The position numbers and the translations under genes were made by a program. Below the pieces are notes generated by a model, which was given only the letters and a program-made list of their open reading frames with translations, was not told the DNA's origin and ran no database searches. From the NCBI GenBank assembly GCA_036926295.1, contig JAVFKF010000021.1, positions 4,400,111-4,464,110 of the forward strand: a stretch of 64,000 nucleotides of DNA, in the 5' to 3' direction. This stretch comes from Pachydiplax longipennis (lineage: Eukaryota > Arthropoda > Insecta > Odonata > Libellulidae). Positions 1-14,673 of this stretch are shown piece after piece; the stretch's first letter is position 1, and every line of letters starts with the position of its first letter.

Positions 1-2790
1 AAATCGCACGTTATTTCGAAATATACCGAAGTAATCGAGGTTTCGGCAGCCAGCTTTTCCACAATTTATGATACATTTGGAAAAAAAGGACGTTTTTTGA
101 GCGGATTTTTTCTCAGCATTTAAGATATACCAGAAATCTATTAAATTATGAACGTTTTGCAACAAAAGCGGTTAATAATTTCGAAAAATTACGTAAAATA
201 TGTGATTTTTAGTGTAACCGTTTCCGAAAATCTTCAAGTATCTCGAAAAATTTCACTTTTTTTGACGTGAAAACTTTTTGATATCTATGATTATTCGTAT
301 TTCCATTGAATTCAGAACGCTTCGCAAGAAAATCGCACGAAATTTCGAAATGTAACGAAAAAACTGTGGTTTCGGTAGCTAGCGTTTCCACATTTTATGA
401 TATATTTGGAAAAAAAAGACGTTTTTCGAGCGGATTTTTTCTCAGCATTTAAGATATACCATAAATCTATTAAATTATTAACGTTTTGCAACAAAAGCGG
501 TTAATAATTTCGAAAAATTACGTAAAATATGTGATTTTTAGTGTAACCGTTTCCGAAAATCTTCAAGTATCTCGAAAAATTTCACTTTTTTTGACGTGAA
601 AACTTTTTGATATCTATGATTATTCGTATTTCCATTGAATTGAGAACGCTTCGCAAGAAAATCGCACGAAATTTCGAAATGTAACGAAAAAACTGTGGTT
701 TCGGTAGCTAGCGTTTCCACATTTTATGATATATTTGGAAAAAAAAGACGTTTTTCGAGCGGATTTTTTCTCAGCATTTAATATATACCATTAATCTATT
801 AAATTATGAACGTTTTGCAACAAAAGCGGTTAATAATTTCGAAAAATTACGAAAAATATTTGATTTTTAGTGTAACCGTTTCCGAAAAGTTTCAATTATC
901 TCGAAAAATTTCACTTTTTTTGACGTGAAAACTTTTCGATATCTATGATTATTCGTATTTCCATTGAATTGAGAACGCTTCGCAAGAAAATCGCACGAAA
1001 TTTCAAAATGTAACGAAAAAACTGTGGTTTCGGTAGCTAGCGTTTCCACATTTTATGATATATTTGGAAAAAAAAGACGTTTTTCGAGCGGATTTTTTCT
1101 CAGCATTTAAGATATACCATTAACCTATTAAATTATGAACGTTTTGCAACATAAGCGGTTAATAATTTCGAAAAATTACGAAAAATATGTGATTTTTAGT
1201 GTAACCGTTTCCGAAAAGTTTCAATTATCTCGAAAAATTTCACTTTTTTTGACGTGAAAACTTTTAGATATCTATGATTATTCGGATTTCCATTGAATTG
1301 AGAACGCTTCGCAAAAAAATCGCACGTTATTTTTAAATATAACGAAGAAATCGAGGTTTCGGCAGCCAGCTTTTCCACAATTTATGATATATTTGGAAAA
1401 AAAAGACGTTTTTTGAGCGGATTTTTTCTCAGCATTTAAGATGTACCATAAATCTATTAAATTATGAACGTTTTGCAACAAAAGCGGTTAATAATTTCGA
1501 AAAATTACGAAAAATATGTGATTTTTAGAGTAACCATTTACGGTAAGTTTCAATTATCTCGAAAAATTTCACTTTTTTTGACGTGGAAACTTTTTGATAT
1601 CTATCATTGTTCGTATTTCCATGAATTCAGAACGCTTCGCAAAAAAATCGCACGTAATTTCGAAATATAACGAAGAAATTGTGGTTTCAGCAGCTAGCTT
1701 TTCCACAATTTATGATACATTTGGAAAAAAAGGACGTTTTTTGAGCGGATATTTTCTCAGCATTTAAGATATACCATAAATCTATTAAATTATGAACGTT
1801 TTGCAACAAAAGCGGTTAATAATTTCGAAAAATTACGAAAAATATGTGATTTTTAGTTTAACCGTTTCCGAAAATTTTCAATTATCTCGATAAATTTCAC
1901 TTTTTTTGACGTGAAAAGTTTTTGATATCTATGATTTTTCGTATTTCCATTGAATTCAGAACGCTTCGCAAAAAAATCGCACGTTATTACGAAATATAAC
2001 GAAGAAATCGAGGTTTCGGTAGCTAGCTTTTCCACAATTTATGATACATTTGGAAAAAATGGACGTTTTTTGAGCGGATTTTTTCTCAGAATTTAACATA
2101 TACCATAAATCTACTAAATTATGAACGTTTTGCAACAAAAGCGGTTAATAATTTCGAAAAATTACGAAAAATATGTGAGTTTTAGAGTAACCGTTTCCGA
2201 AAAGTTTCAATTATCTCGAAAAATTTCACTTTTTTTGACGTGAAAACTTTTTGATATCTATGATTATTCGTATTTCCATTGAATTCAGAACGCTTCGCAA
2301 AAAAATCGCACGTAATTTCGAAATGTAACAAAAAACTGTGGTTTCGGCAGCTAGCTTTTACACATTTTATGATATATTTGGAAAAAAAAGACGTTTTTCG
2401 AGCGGATTTTTTCTCAGCATTTAAGATATACCATTAATCTATTAAATTATGAACGTTTTGCAACAAAAGCGGTTAATAATTTCGATAAATTACGAAAAAT
2501 ATGTGATTTTTAGTGTAACCGTTTCCGAAAAGTTTCAATTATCTCGAAAAATTTCACTTTTTTTGACGTGAAAACTTTTAGATATCTATGATTATTCGGA
2601 TTTCCATTGAATTGAGAACGCTTCGCAAAAAAATCGCACGTTATTTCGAAATATAACGAAGAAATCGAGGTTTCGGCAGCCAGCTTTTCCACAATTTATG
2701 ATACATTTGGAAAAAAAGGACGTTTTCTGAGCGGATTTTTTCTCAGCATTTAAGATATACCATAAATCTATTAAATTATGAACGTTTTGC
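1..2790 (+). repeat. Segmental satellite block, copy 1 of a ~6.9-kb-offset duplication
   Basis: The monomer order from anchors 209 to 2510 is A, A, A, B, C, D, E, B. The same order with the same private variants recurs from about 6905 to 9693. Shared private markers include TATACCGAAGTAATCGAGG near position 22 (also at about 4625 and 6926), TATTTTTAAATATAACG in the B monomer at 1196, and the C monomer with TAACCATTTACGG near 1531. The offset falls from 6904 to 6903 because the right copy has lost one T near 8088. Similarity breaks down after about 2790, where the right copy has CAAGAAAAGC instead of CAACAAAAGC and a different class A variant follows. The window starts inside a monomer, so the true left edge is not seen. 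Confidence 0.85.
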
Positions 2791-2838
2791 AACAAAAGCG
2801 GTTAATAATTTCGAAAAATTACGTAAAATATGTGATTT

Positions 2839-5800
2839 TTAGTGTAACCGTTTCCGAAAATCTTCAAGTATCTCGAAAAATTTCACTTTTTTTGACGTGA
2901 AAACTTTTTGATATCTATGATTATTCGTATTTCCATTGAATTGAGAACGCTTCGCAAGAAAATCGCACGAAATTTCGAAATGTAACGAAAAAACTGTGGT
3001 TTCGGTAGCTAGCGTTTCCACATTTTATGATATATTTGGAAAAAAAAGACGTTTTTCGAGCGGATTTTTTCTCAGGATTTAAGATATACCATAAATCTAT
3101 TAAATTATTAACGTTTTGCAACAAAAGCGGTTAACAATTTCGAAAAATTACGTAAAATATGTGATTTTTAGTGTAACCGTTTCCGAAAAGTTTCAATTAT
3201 CTCGAAAAATTTCACTTTTTTTGACGTGAAAACTTTTTGATATCTATGATTATTCGTATTTCCATTGAATTGAGAACGCTTCGCAAGAAAATCGCACGAA
3301 ATTTCGAAATGTAACGAAAAAACTGTGGTTTCGGTAGCTAGCGTTTCCACATTTTATGATATATTGGGAAAAAAAAGACGTTTTTCGAGCGGATTTTTTC
3401 TCAGCATTTAATATATACCATTAATCTATTAAATTATGAACGTTTTGCAACAAAAGCGGTTAATAATTTCGAAAAATTACGAAAAATATGTGATTTTTAG
3501 TGTAACCGTTTCCGAAAAGTTTCAATTATCTCGAAAAATTTCACTTTTTTTGACGTGAAAACTTTTAGATATCTATGATTATTCGGATTTCCATTGAATT
3601 GAGAACGCTTCGCAAAAAAATCGCACGTTATTTCGAAATATAACGAAGAAATCGAGGTTTCGGCAGCCAGCTTTTCCACAATTTATGATACATTTGGAAA
3701 AAAAGGACGTTTTTTGAGCGGATTTTTTCTCAGCATTTAAGATATACCATAAATCTATTAAATTATGAACGTTTTGCACCAAAAGCGGTTAATAATTTCG
3801 AAAAATTACGTAAAATATGTGATTTTTAGTGTAACCGTTTCCGAAAATCTTCAAGTATCTCGAAAAATTTCACTTTTTTTGACGTGAAAACTTTTTGATA
3901 TCTATGATTATTCGTATTTCCATTGAATTGAGAACGCTTCGCAAGAAAATCGCACGAAATTTCGAAATGTAACGAAAAAACTGTGGTTTCGGTAGCTAGC
4001 GTTTCCACATTTTATGATATATTTGGAAAAAAAAGACGTTTTTCGAGCGGATTTTTTCTCAGCATTTAAGATATACCATAAATCTATTAAATTATTAACG
4101 TTTTGCAACAAAAGCGGTTAATAATTTCGAAAAATTACGTAAAATATGTGATTTTTAGTGTAACCGTTTCCGAAAATCTTCAAGTATCTCGAAAAATTTC
4201 ACTTTTTTTGACGTGAAAACTTTTTGATATCTATGATTATTCGTATTTCCATTGAATTCAGAACGCTTCGCAAAAAAATCGCACGTAATTTCGAAATGTA
4301 ACAAAAAACTGTGGTTTCGGCAGCTAGCTTTTACACATTTTATGATATATTTGGAAAAAAAAGACGTTTTTCGAGCGGATTTTTTCTCAGCATTTAAGAT
4401 ATACCATTAATCTAATAAATTATGAACGTTTTGCAACAAAAGCGGTTAATAATTTCGAAAAATTACGAAAAATATGTGATTTTTAGTGTAACCGTTTCCG
4501 AAAAGTTTCAATTATCTCGAAAAATTTCACTTTTTTTGACGTGAAAACTTTTAGATATCTATGATTATTCGGATTTCCATTGAATTGAGAACGCTTCGCA
4601 AAAAAATCGCACGTTATTTCGAAATATACCGAAGTAATCGAGGTTTCGGCAGCCAGCTTTTCCACAATTTACGATACATTTGGAAAAAAAGGACGTTTTT
4701 TGAGCGGATTTTTTCTCAGCATTTAAGATATACCAGAAATCTATTAAATTATGAACGTTTTGCAACAAAAGCGGTTAATAATTTCGAAAAATTACGTAAA
4801 ATATGTGATTTTTAGTGTAACCGTTTCCGAAAATCTTCAAGTATCTCGAAAAATTTCACTTTTTTTGACGTGAAAACTTTTTGATATCTATGATTATTCG
4901 TATTTCCATTGAATTCAGAACGCTTCGCAAGAAAATCGCACGAAATTTCGAAATGTAACGAAAAAACTGTGGTTTCGGTAGCTAGCGTTTCCACATTTTA
5001 TGATATATTTGGAAAAAAAAGACGTTTTTCGAGCGGATTTTTTCTCAGCATTTAAGATATACCATAAATCTATTAAATTATGAACGTTTTGCAACAAAAG
5101 CGGTTAATAATTTCGAAAAATTACGTAAAATATGTGATTTTTAGTGTAACCGTTTCCGAAAATCTTCAAGTATCTCGAAAAATTTCACTTTTTTTGACGT
5201 GAAAACTTTTTGATATCTATGATTATTCGTATTTCCATTGAATTGAGAACGCTTCGCAAGAAAATCGCACGAAATTTCGAAATGTAACGAAAAAACTGTG
5301 GTTTCGGTAGCTAGCGTTTCCACATTTTATGATATATTTGGAAAAAAAAGACGTTTTTCGAGCGGATTTTTTCTCAGCATTTAAGATATACCATAAATCT
5401 ATTAAATTATTAACGTTTTGCAACAAAAGCGGTTAATAATTTCGAAAAATTACGTAAAATATGTGATTTTTAGTGTAACCGTTTCCGAAAAGTTTCAATT
5501 ATCTCGAAAAATTTCACTTTTTTTGACGTGAAAACTTTTTGATATCTATGATTATTCGTATTTCCATTGAATTGAGAACGCTTCGCAAGAAAATCGCACG
5601 AAATTTCGAAATGTAACGAAAAAACTGTGGTTTCGGTAGCTAGCGTTTCCACATTTTATGATATATTTGGAAAAAAAAGACGTTTTTCGAGCGGATTTTT
5701 TCTCAGCATTTAATATATACCATTAATCTATTAAATTATGAACGTTTTGCAACAAAAGCGGTTAATAATTTCGAAAAATTACGAAAAATATGTGATTTTT

Positions 5801-7441
5801 AGTGTAACCGTTTCCGAAAAGTTTCAATTATCTCGAAAAATTTCACTTTTTTTGACGTGAAAACTTTTAGATATCTATGATTATTCGGATTTCCATTGAA
5901 TTGAGAACGCTTCGCAAAAAAATCGCACGTTATTTCGAAATATAACGAAGAAATCGAGGTTTCGGCAGCCAGCTTTTCCACAATTTATGATACATTTGGA
6001 AAAAAAGGACGTTTTTTGAGCGGATTTTTTCTCAGCATTTAAGATATACCATAATCTATTAAATTATGAACGTTTTGCACCAAAAGCGGTTAATAATTTC
6101 GAAAAATTACGTAAAATATGTGATTTTTAGTGTAACCGTTTCCGAAAATCTTCAAGTATCTCGAAAAATTTCACTTTTTTTGACGTGAAAACTTTTTGAT
6201 ATCTATGATTATTCGTATTTCCATTGAATTGAGAACGCTTCGCAAGAAAATCGCACGAAATTTCGAAATGTAACGAAAAAACTGTGGTTTCGGTAGCTAG
6301 CGTTTCCACATTTTATGATATATTTGGAAAAAAAAGACGTTTTTCGAGCGGATTTTTTCTCAGCATTTAAGATATACCATAAATCTATTAAATAATTAAC
6401 GTTTTGCAACAAAAGCGGTTAATAATTTCGAAAAATTACGTAAAATATGTGATTTTTAGTGTAACCGTTTCCGAAAATCTTCAAGTATCTCGAAAAATTT
6501 CACTTTTTTTGACGTGAAAACTTTTTGATATCTATGATTATTCGTATTTCCATTGAATTCAGAACGCTTCGCAAAAAAATCGCACGTAATTTCGAAATGT
6601 AACAAAAAACTGTGGTTTCGGCAGCTAGCTTTTACACATTTTATGATATATTTGGAAAAAAAAGACGTTTTTCGAGCGGATTTTTTCTCAGCATTTAAGA
6701 TATACCATTAATCTAATAAATTATGAACGTTTTGCAACAAAAGCGGTTAATAATTTCGAAAAATTACGAAAAATATGTGATTTTTAGTGTAACCGTTTCC
6801 GAAAAGTTTCAATTATCTCGAAAAATTTCACTTTTTTTGACGTGAAAACTTTTAGATATCTATGATTATTCGGATTTCCATTGAATTGAGAACGCTTCGC
6901 AAAAAAATCGCACGTTATTTCGAAATATACCGAAGTAATCGAGGTTTCGGCAGCCAGCTTTTCCACAATTTATGATACATTTGGAAAAAAAGGACGTTTT
7001 TTGAGCGGATTTTTTCTCAGCATTTAAGATATACCAGAAATCTATTAAATTATGAACGTTTTGCAACAAAAGCGGTTAATAATTTCGAAAAATTACGTAA
7101 AATATGTGATTTTTAGTGTAACCGTTTCCGAAAATCTTCAAGTATCTCGAAAAATTTCACTTTTTTTGACGTGAAAACTTTTTGATATCTATGATTACTC
7201 GTATTTCCATTGAATTCAGAACGCTTCGCAAGAAAATCGCACGAAATTTCGAAATGTAACGAAAAAACTGTGGTTTCGGTAGCTAGCGTTTCCACATTTT
7301 ATGATATATTTGGAAAAAAAAGACGTTTTTCGAGCGGATTTTTTCTCAGCATTTAAGATATACCATAAATCTATTAAATTATTAACGTTTTGCAACAAAA
7401 GCGGTTAATAATTTCGAAAAATTACGTAAAATATGTGATTT
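2839..7441 (+). repeat. Higher-order repeat, 7 monomers (~2302 bp), two tandem units
   Basis: Anchors 2839 to 4812 give A, A, B, A, E, B, A. Anchors 5141 to 7113 repeat the same order with the same linked variants, offset by 2301 to 2302 bp. The class E monomer with TAACAAAAAACTG sits near 4300 and 6601, and the following B monomer carries ATACCGAAGTAATCGAGG in both units. Observed differences are few: the right unit lacks one A near 6053, and has GATTACTCG near 7194 where the left has GATTATTCG. Similarity runs somewhat past the second unit, to about 7770. The near-identity points to recent amplification by unequal exchange or a similar process, which is inference. Confidence 0.85.
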
Positions 7442-9693
7442 TTAGTGTAACCGTTTCCGAAAATCTTCAAGTATCTCAAAAAATTTCACTTTTTTTGACG
7501 TGAAAACTTTTTGATATCTATGATTATTCGTATTTCCATTGAATTGAGAACGCTTCGCAAGAAAATCGCACGAAATTTCGAAATGTAACGAAAAAACTGT
7601 GGTTTCGGTAGCTAGCGTTTCCACATTTTATGATATATTTGGAAAAAAAAGACGTTTTTCGAGCGGATTTTTTCTCAGCATTTAATATATACCATTAATC
7701 TATTAAATTATGAACGTTTTGCAACAGAAGCGGTTAATAATTTCGAAAAATTACGAAAAATATTTGATTTTTAGTGTAACCGTTTCCGAAAAGTTTCAAT
7801 TATCTCGAAAAATTTCACTTTTTTTGACGTGAAAACTTTTCGATATCTATGATTATTCGTATTTCCATTGAATTGAGAACGCTTCGCAAGAAAATCGCAC
7901 GAAATTTCAAAATGTAACGAAAAAACTGTGGTTTCGGTAGCTAGCGTTTCCACATTTTATGATATATTTGGAAAAAAAAGACGTTTTTCGAGCGGATTTT
8001 TTCTCAGCATTTAAGATATACCATTAACCTATTAAATTATGAACGTTTTGCAACAAAAGCGGTTAATAATTTCGAAAAATACGAAAAATATGTGATTTTT
8101 AGTGTAACCGTTTCCGAAAAGTTTCAATTATCTCGAAAAATTTCACTTTTTTTGACGTGAAAACTTTTAGATATCTATGATTATTCGGATTTCCATTGAA
8201 TTGAGAACGCTTCGCAAAAAAATCGCACGTTATTTTTAAATATAACGAAGAAATCGAGGTTTCGGCAGCCAGCTTTTCCACAATTTATGATATATTTGGA
8301 AAAAAAAGACGTTTTTTGAGCGGATTTTTTCTCAGCATTTAAGATGTACCATAAATCTATTAAATTATGAACGTTTTGCAACAAAAGCGGTTAATAATTT
8401 CGAAAAATTACGAAAAATATGTGATTTTTAGAGTAACCATTTACGGTAAGTTTCAATTATCTCGAAAAATTTCACTTTTTTTGACGTGGAAACTTTTTGA
8501 TATCTATCATTGTTCGTATTTCCATGAATTCAGAACGCTTCGCAAAAAAATCGCACGTAATTTCGAAATATAACGAAGAAATTGTGGTTTCAGCAGCTAG
8601 CTTTTCCACAATTTATGATACATTTGGAAAAAAAGGACGTTTTTTGAGCGGATATTTTCTCAGCATTTAAGATATACCATAAATCTATTAAATTATGAAC
8701 GTTTTGCAACAAAAGCGGTTAATAATTTCGAAAAATTACGAAAAATATGTGATTTTTAGTTTAACCGTTTCCGAAAATTTTCAATTATCTCGATAAATTT
8801 CACTTTTTTTGACGTGAAAAGTTTTTGATATCTATGATTTTTCGTATTTCCATTGAATTCAGAACGCTTCGCAAAAAAATCGCACGTTATTTCGAAATAT
8901 AACGAAGAAATCGAGGTTTCGGTAGCTAGCTTTTCCACAATTTATGATACATTTGGAAAAAATGGACGTTTTTTGAGCGGATTTTTTCTCAGAATTTAAC
9001 ATATACCATAAATCTATTAAATTATGAACGTTTTGCAACAAAAGCGGTTAATAATTTCGAAAAATTACGAAAAATATGTGAGTTTTAGAGTAACCGTTTC
9101 CGAAAAGTTTCAATTATCTCGAAAAATTTCACTTTTTTTGACGTGAAAACTTTTTGATATCTATGATTATTCGTATTTCCATTGAATTCAGAACGCTTCG
9201 CAAAAAAATCGCACGTAATTTCGAAATGTAACAAAAAACTGTGGTTTCGGCAGCTAGCTTTTACACATTTTATGATATATTTGGAAAAAAAAGACGTTTT
9301 TCGAGCGGATTTTTTCTCAGCATTTAAGATATACCATTAATCTATTAAATTATGAACGTTTTGCAACAAAAGCGGTTAATAATTTCGAAAAATTACGAAA
9401 AATATGTGATTTTTAGTGTAACCGTTTCCGAAAAGTTTCAATTATCTCGGAAAATTTCACTTTTTTTGACGTGAAAACTTTTAGATATCTATGATTATTC
9501 GGATTTCCATTGAATTGAGAACGCTTCGCAAAAAAATCGCACGTTATTTCGAAATATAACGAAGAAATCGAGGTTTCGGCAGCCAGCTTTTCCACAATTT
9601 ATGATACATTTGGAAAAAAAGGACGTTTTCTGAGCGGATTTTTTCTCAGCATTTAAGATATACCATAAATCTATTAAATTATGAACGTTTTGC
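6905..9693 (+). repeat. Segmental satellite block, copy 2 of the ~6.9-kb-offset duplication
   Basis: This block repeats the class order of positions 1 to about 2790 (A, A, A, B, C, D, E, B). Copy-specific changes include CAACAGAAGC near 7725, a missing T near 8088 and CTCGGAAAATTTC near 9448. The CTCGG variant is also found at the matching place near 20245, which ties the right part of this block to the later block at 19.1-21.9 kb. The block is therefore a mosaic sharing its left part with one place in the array and its right part with two. Confidence 0.8.
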
Positions 9694-9741
9694 AAGAAAA
9701 GCGGTTAATAATTTCGAAAAATTACGTAAAATATGTGATTT

Positions 9742-12700
9742 TTAGTGTAACCGTTTCCGAAAAGTTTCAATTATCTCGAAAAATTTCACTTTTTTTGACG
9801 TGAAAACTTTTTGATATCTATGATTATTCGTATTTCCATTGAATTGAGAACTTTTCGCAAGAAAATCGCACGAAATTTCGAAATGTAACGAAAAAACTGT
9901 GGTTTCGGTAGCTAGCGTTTCCACATTTTATGATATATTTGGAAAAAAAAGACGTTTTTCGAGCGGATTTTTTCTCAGCATTTAAGATATACCATAAATC
10001 TATTAAATTATTAACGTTTTGCAACAAAAGCGGTTAATAATTTTGAAAAATTACGTAAAATATGTGATTTTTAGTGTAACCGTTTCCGAAAATCTTCAAG
10101 TATCTCGAAAAATTTACTTTTTTTGACGTGAAAACTTTTTGATATCTATGATTATTCGTATTTCCATTGAATTGAGAACGCTTCGCAAGAAAATCGCACG
10201 AAATTTCGAAATGTAACGAAAAAACTGTGGTTTCGGTAGCTAGCGTTTCCACATTTTATGATATATTTGGAAAAAAAAGACGTTTTTCGAGCGGATTTTT
10301 TCTCAGCATTTAATATATACCATTAATCTATTAAATTATGAACGTTTTGCAACAAAAGCGGTTAATAATTTCGAAACATTACGAAAAATATGTGATTTTT
10401 AGTGTAACCGTTTCCGAAAAGTTTCAATTATCTCGAAAAATTTCACTTTTTTTGACGTGAAAACTTTTCGATATCCATGATTATTCGTATTTCCATTGAA
10501 TTGAGAACACTTCGCAAGAAAATCGCACGAAATTTCGAAATGTAACGAAAAAACTGTGGTTTCGGTAGCTAGCGTTTCCACATTTTATGATATATTTGGA
10601 AAAAAAAGACGTTTTTCGAGCGGATTTTTTCTCAGCATTTAAGATATACCATTAATCTATTAAATTATGAACGTTTTGCAACAAAAGCGGTTAATAATTT
10701 CGAAAAATTACGAAAAATATGTGATTTTTAGTGTAACCGTTTCCGAAAAGTTTCAATTATCTCGAAAAATTTCACTTTTTTTGACGTGAAAACTTTTAGA
10801 TATCTATGATTATTCGGATTTCCATTGAATTGAGAACGCTTCGCAAAAAAATCGCACGTTATTTCGAAATATAACGAAGAAATCGAGGTTTCGGCAGCCA
10901 GCTTTTCCACAATTTATGATATATTTGGAAAAAAAAGACGTTTTTTGAGCGGATTTTTTCTCAGCATTTAAGATGTACCATAAATCTATTAAATTATGAA
11001 CGTTTTGCAACAAAAGCGGTTAGTAATTTCGAAAAATTACGAAAAATATGTGATTTTTAGAGTAACCATTTACGGTAAGTTTCAATTATCTCGAAAAATT
11101 TCACTTTTTTTGACGTGGAAACTTTTTGATATCTATCATTGTTCGTATTTCCATGAATTCAGAACGCTTCGCAAAAAAATCGCACGTAATTTCGAAATAT
11201 AACGAAGAAATTGTGGTGTCAGCAGCTAGCTTTTCCACAATTTATTATACATTTGGAAAAAAAGGACGTTTTTTGAGCGGATATTTTCTCAGCATTTAAG
11301 ATATACCATAAATCTATTAAATTATGAACGTTTTGCAACAAAAGCGGTTAATAATTTCGAAAAATTACGAAAAATATGTGATTTTTAGTTTAACCGTTTC
11401 CGAAAATTTTCAATTATCTCGATAAATTTCACTTTTTTTGACGTGAAAAGTTTTTGATATCTATGATTTTTCTTATTTCCATTGAATTCAGAACGCTTCG
11501 CAAAAAAATCGCACGTTATTTCGAAATATAACAAAGAAATCGAGGTTTCGGTAGCTAGCTTTTCCACAATTTATGATACATTTGGAAAAAATGGACGTTT
11601 TTTGAGCAGATTTTTTCTCAGAATTTAACATATACCATAAATCTATTAAATTATGAACGTTTTGCAACAAAAGCGGTTAATAATTTCGAAAAATTACGAA
11701 AAATATGTGAGTTTTAGAGTAACCGTTTCCGAAAAGTTTCAATTATCTCGAAAAATTTCACTTTTTTTGACGTGAAAACTTTTTGATATCTATGATTATT
11801 CGGATTTCCATTGAATTGAGAACGCTTCGCAAAAAAATCGCACGTTATTTCGAAATATAACGAAGAAATCGAGGTTTCGGCAGCCAGCTTTTCCACAATT
11901 TATGATACATTTGGAAAAAAAGGACGTTTTCTGAGCGGATTTTTTCTCAGCATTTAAGATATACCATAAATCTATTAAATTATGAACGTTTTGCAACAAA
12001 AGCGGTTAATAATTTCGAAAAATTACGTAAAATATGTGATTTTTAGTGTAACCGTTTCCGAAAATCTTCAAGTATCTCGAAAAATTTCACTTTTTTTGAC
12101 GTGAAAACTTTTTGATATCTATGATTATTCGTATTTCCATTGAATTGAGAACGCTTCGCAAGAAAATCGCACGAAATTTCGAAATGTAACGAAAAAACTG
12201 TGGTTTCGGTAGCTAGCGTTTCCACATTTTATGATATATTTGGAAAAAAAAGACGTTTTTCGAGCGGATTTTTTCTCAGCATTTAAGATATACCATAAAT
12301 CTATTAAATTATTAACGTTTTGCAACAAAAGCGGTTAATAATTTCGAAAAATTACGTAAAATATGTGATTTTTAGTGTAACCGTTTCCGAAAATCTTCAA
12401 GTATCTCGAAAAATTTCACTTTTTTTGACGTGAAAACTTTTTGATATCTATGATTATTCGTATTTCCATTGAATTGAGAACGCTTCGCAAGAAAATCGCA
12501 CGAAATTTCGAAATGTAACGAAAAAACTGTGGTTTCGGTAGCTAGCGTTTCCACATTTTATGATATATTTGGAAAAAAAAGACGTTTTTCGAGCGGATTT
12601 TTTCTCAGCATTTAATATATACCATTAATCTATTAAATTCTGAACGTTTTGCAACAAAAGCGGTTAATAATTTCGAAAAATTACGAAAAATATGTGATTT

Positions 12701-13350
12701 TTAGTGTAACCGTTTCCGAAAAGTTTCAATTATCTCGAAAAATTTCACTTTTTTTGACGTGAAAACTTTTCGATATCCATGATTATTCGTATTTCCATTG
12801 AATTGAGAACACTTCGCAAGAAAATCGCACGAAATTTCGAAATGTAACGAAAAAACTGTGGTTTCGGTAGCTAGCGTTTCCACATTTTATGATATATTTG
12901 GAAAAAAAAGACGTTTTTCGAGCGGATTTTTTCTCAGCATTTAAGATATACCATTAATCTATTAAATTATGAACGTTTTGCAACAAAAGCGGTTAATAAT
13001 TTCGAAAAATTACGAAAAATATGTGATTTTTAGTGTAACCGTTTCCGAAAAGTTTCAATTATCTCGAAAAATTTCACTTTTTTTGACGTGAAAACTTTTA
13101 GATATCTATGATTATTCGGATTTCCATTGAATTGAGAACGCTTCGCAAAAAAATCGCACGTTATTTCGAAATATAACGAAGAAATCGAGGTTTCGGCAGC
13201 CAGCTTTTCCACAATTTATGATATATTTGGAAAAAAAAGACGTTTTTTGAGCGGATTTTTTCTCAGCATTTAAGATGTACCATAAATCTATTAAATTATG
13301 AACGTTTTGCAACAAAAGCGGTTAATAATTTCGAAAAATTACGAAAAATA
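9742..13350 (+). repeat. Partial 7-monomer duplication, offset ~2302 bp (9742-11050 and 12043-13350)
   Basis: The class order A, A, A, B at anchors 9742, 10071, 10399 and 10728 recurs at 12043, 12372, 12701 and 12 further bases short of a full 329 after that, at 13030. The third monomer of each set shares a private pair of changes, GATATCCATGATTATTCG (near 10472 and 12774) and GAGAACACTTCGC (near 10503 and 12805). Between the sets lie C, D and B monomers (anchors 11057, 11385, 11714). Some local changes, such as CTTTTCGCAAG near 9851 and a missing C near 10114, occur in the left copy only. The D monomer at 11385 has its own changes TTTTCTTATTTCC and TAACAAAGAAATCG. Confidence 0.75.
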
Positions 13351-14673
13351 TGTGATTTTTAGAGTAACCGTTTACGGTAAGTTTCAATTATCTCGAAAAA
13401 TTTCACTTTTTTTGACGTGGAAACTTTTTGATATCTATCATGGTTCGTATTTCCATGAATTCAGAACGCTTCGCAAAAAAATCGCACGTAATTTCGAAAT
13501 ATAACGAAGAAATTGTGGTTTCGGCAGCTAGCTTTTCCACAATTTATGATACATTTGGAAAAAAAGGACGTTTTTGGAGCGGATATTTTCTCAGCATTTA
13601 AGATATACCATAATCTATTAAATTATGAACGTTTTGCAACAAAAGCGGTTAATAATTTCGAAAAATTACGAAAAATATGTGATTTTTAGTTTAACCGTTT
13701 CCGAAAATTTCTAATTATCTCGAAAAATTTCACTTTTTTTGACGTGAAAAGTTTTTGATATCCATGATTATTCGTATTTCCATTGAATTCAAAACGCTTC
13801 GCAAAAAAATCGCACGTTATTTCGAAATATAACGAAGAAATCGAGGTTTCGGTAGCTAGCTTTTCCACAATTTATGATACATTTGGAAAAAATGGACGTT
13901 TTTTGAGCGGATTTTTTCCCCAGAATTTAACATATACCATAAATCTATTAAATTATGAACGTTTTGCAACAAAAGCGGTTAATAATTTCGAAAAATTACG
14001 AAAAATATGTGATTTTTAGAGTAACCGTTTCCGAAAAGTTTCAATTATCTCGAAAAATTTCACTTTTTTTGACGTGAAAACTTTTTGATATCTATGATTA
14101 TTCGTATTTCCATTGAATTGAGAACGCTTCGCAAGAAAATCGCACGAAATTTCGAAATGTAACGAAAAAACTGTGGTTTCGGTAGCTAGCGTTTCCACAT
14201 TTTATGATATATTTGGAAAAAAAAGACGTTTTTCGAGCGGATTTTTTCTCAGCATTTAAGATATTCCATTAATCTATTAAATTATGAACGTTTTGCAACA
14301 AAAGCGGTTAATAATTTCGAAAAATTACGAAAAATATGTGATTTTTAGTGTAACCGTTTCCGAAAAGTTTCAATTATCTCGGAAAATTTCACTTTTTTTG
14401 ACGTGAAAACTTTTCGATATCTATGATTATTCGTATTTCCATTGAATTGGGAACGCTTCGCAAGAAAATCGCACGAAATTTCGAAATGTAACGAAAAAAC
14501 TGTGGTTTCGGTAGCTAGCGTTTCCACATTTTATGATATATTTGGAAAAAAAAGACGTTTTTCGAGCGGATTTTTTCTCAGCATTTAAGATATACCATTA
14601 ATCTATTAAATTATGAACGTTTTGCAAAAAAAGCGGTTAATAATTTCGAAAAATTACGAAAAATATGTGATTT

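Noticed and set aside
209..391. Open frames of about 60 to 68 codons on the minus strand, recurring about every 329 bp (for example at 209, 538, 867), in two overlapping frames
   Set aside because: They arise from the satellite sequence itself. Each ends within its monomer, two overlapping frames are open at once, changes between copies are not biased toward silent sites in any way I can see, and the 329-bp period breaks the frame. No known protein family is recognisable.
1464..1670. GGTAAGT in class C monomers resembles a 5' splice site
   Set aside because: A short match in an AT-rich repeat with no exon on either side. It is simply the class C variant of CCGAAAAGT.
4561..4815. Plus-strand open frames of 68 to 84 codons, for example at 4561, 1464 and 13783
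   Set aside because: These are the reverse-side shadows of the same satellite, appearing only where a class-specific change removes a stop. No start context or family resemblance supports them.
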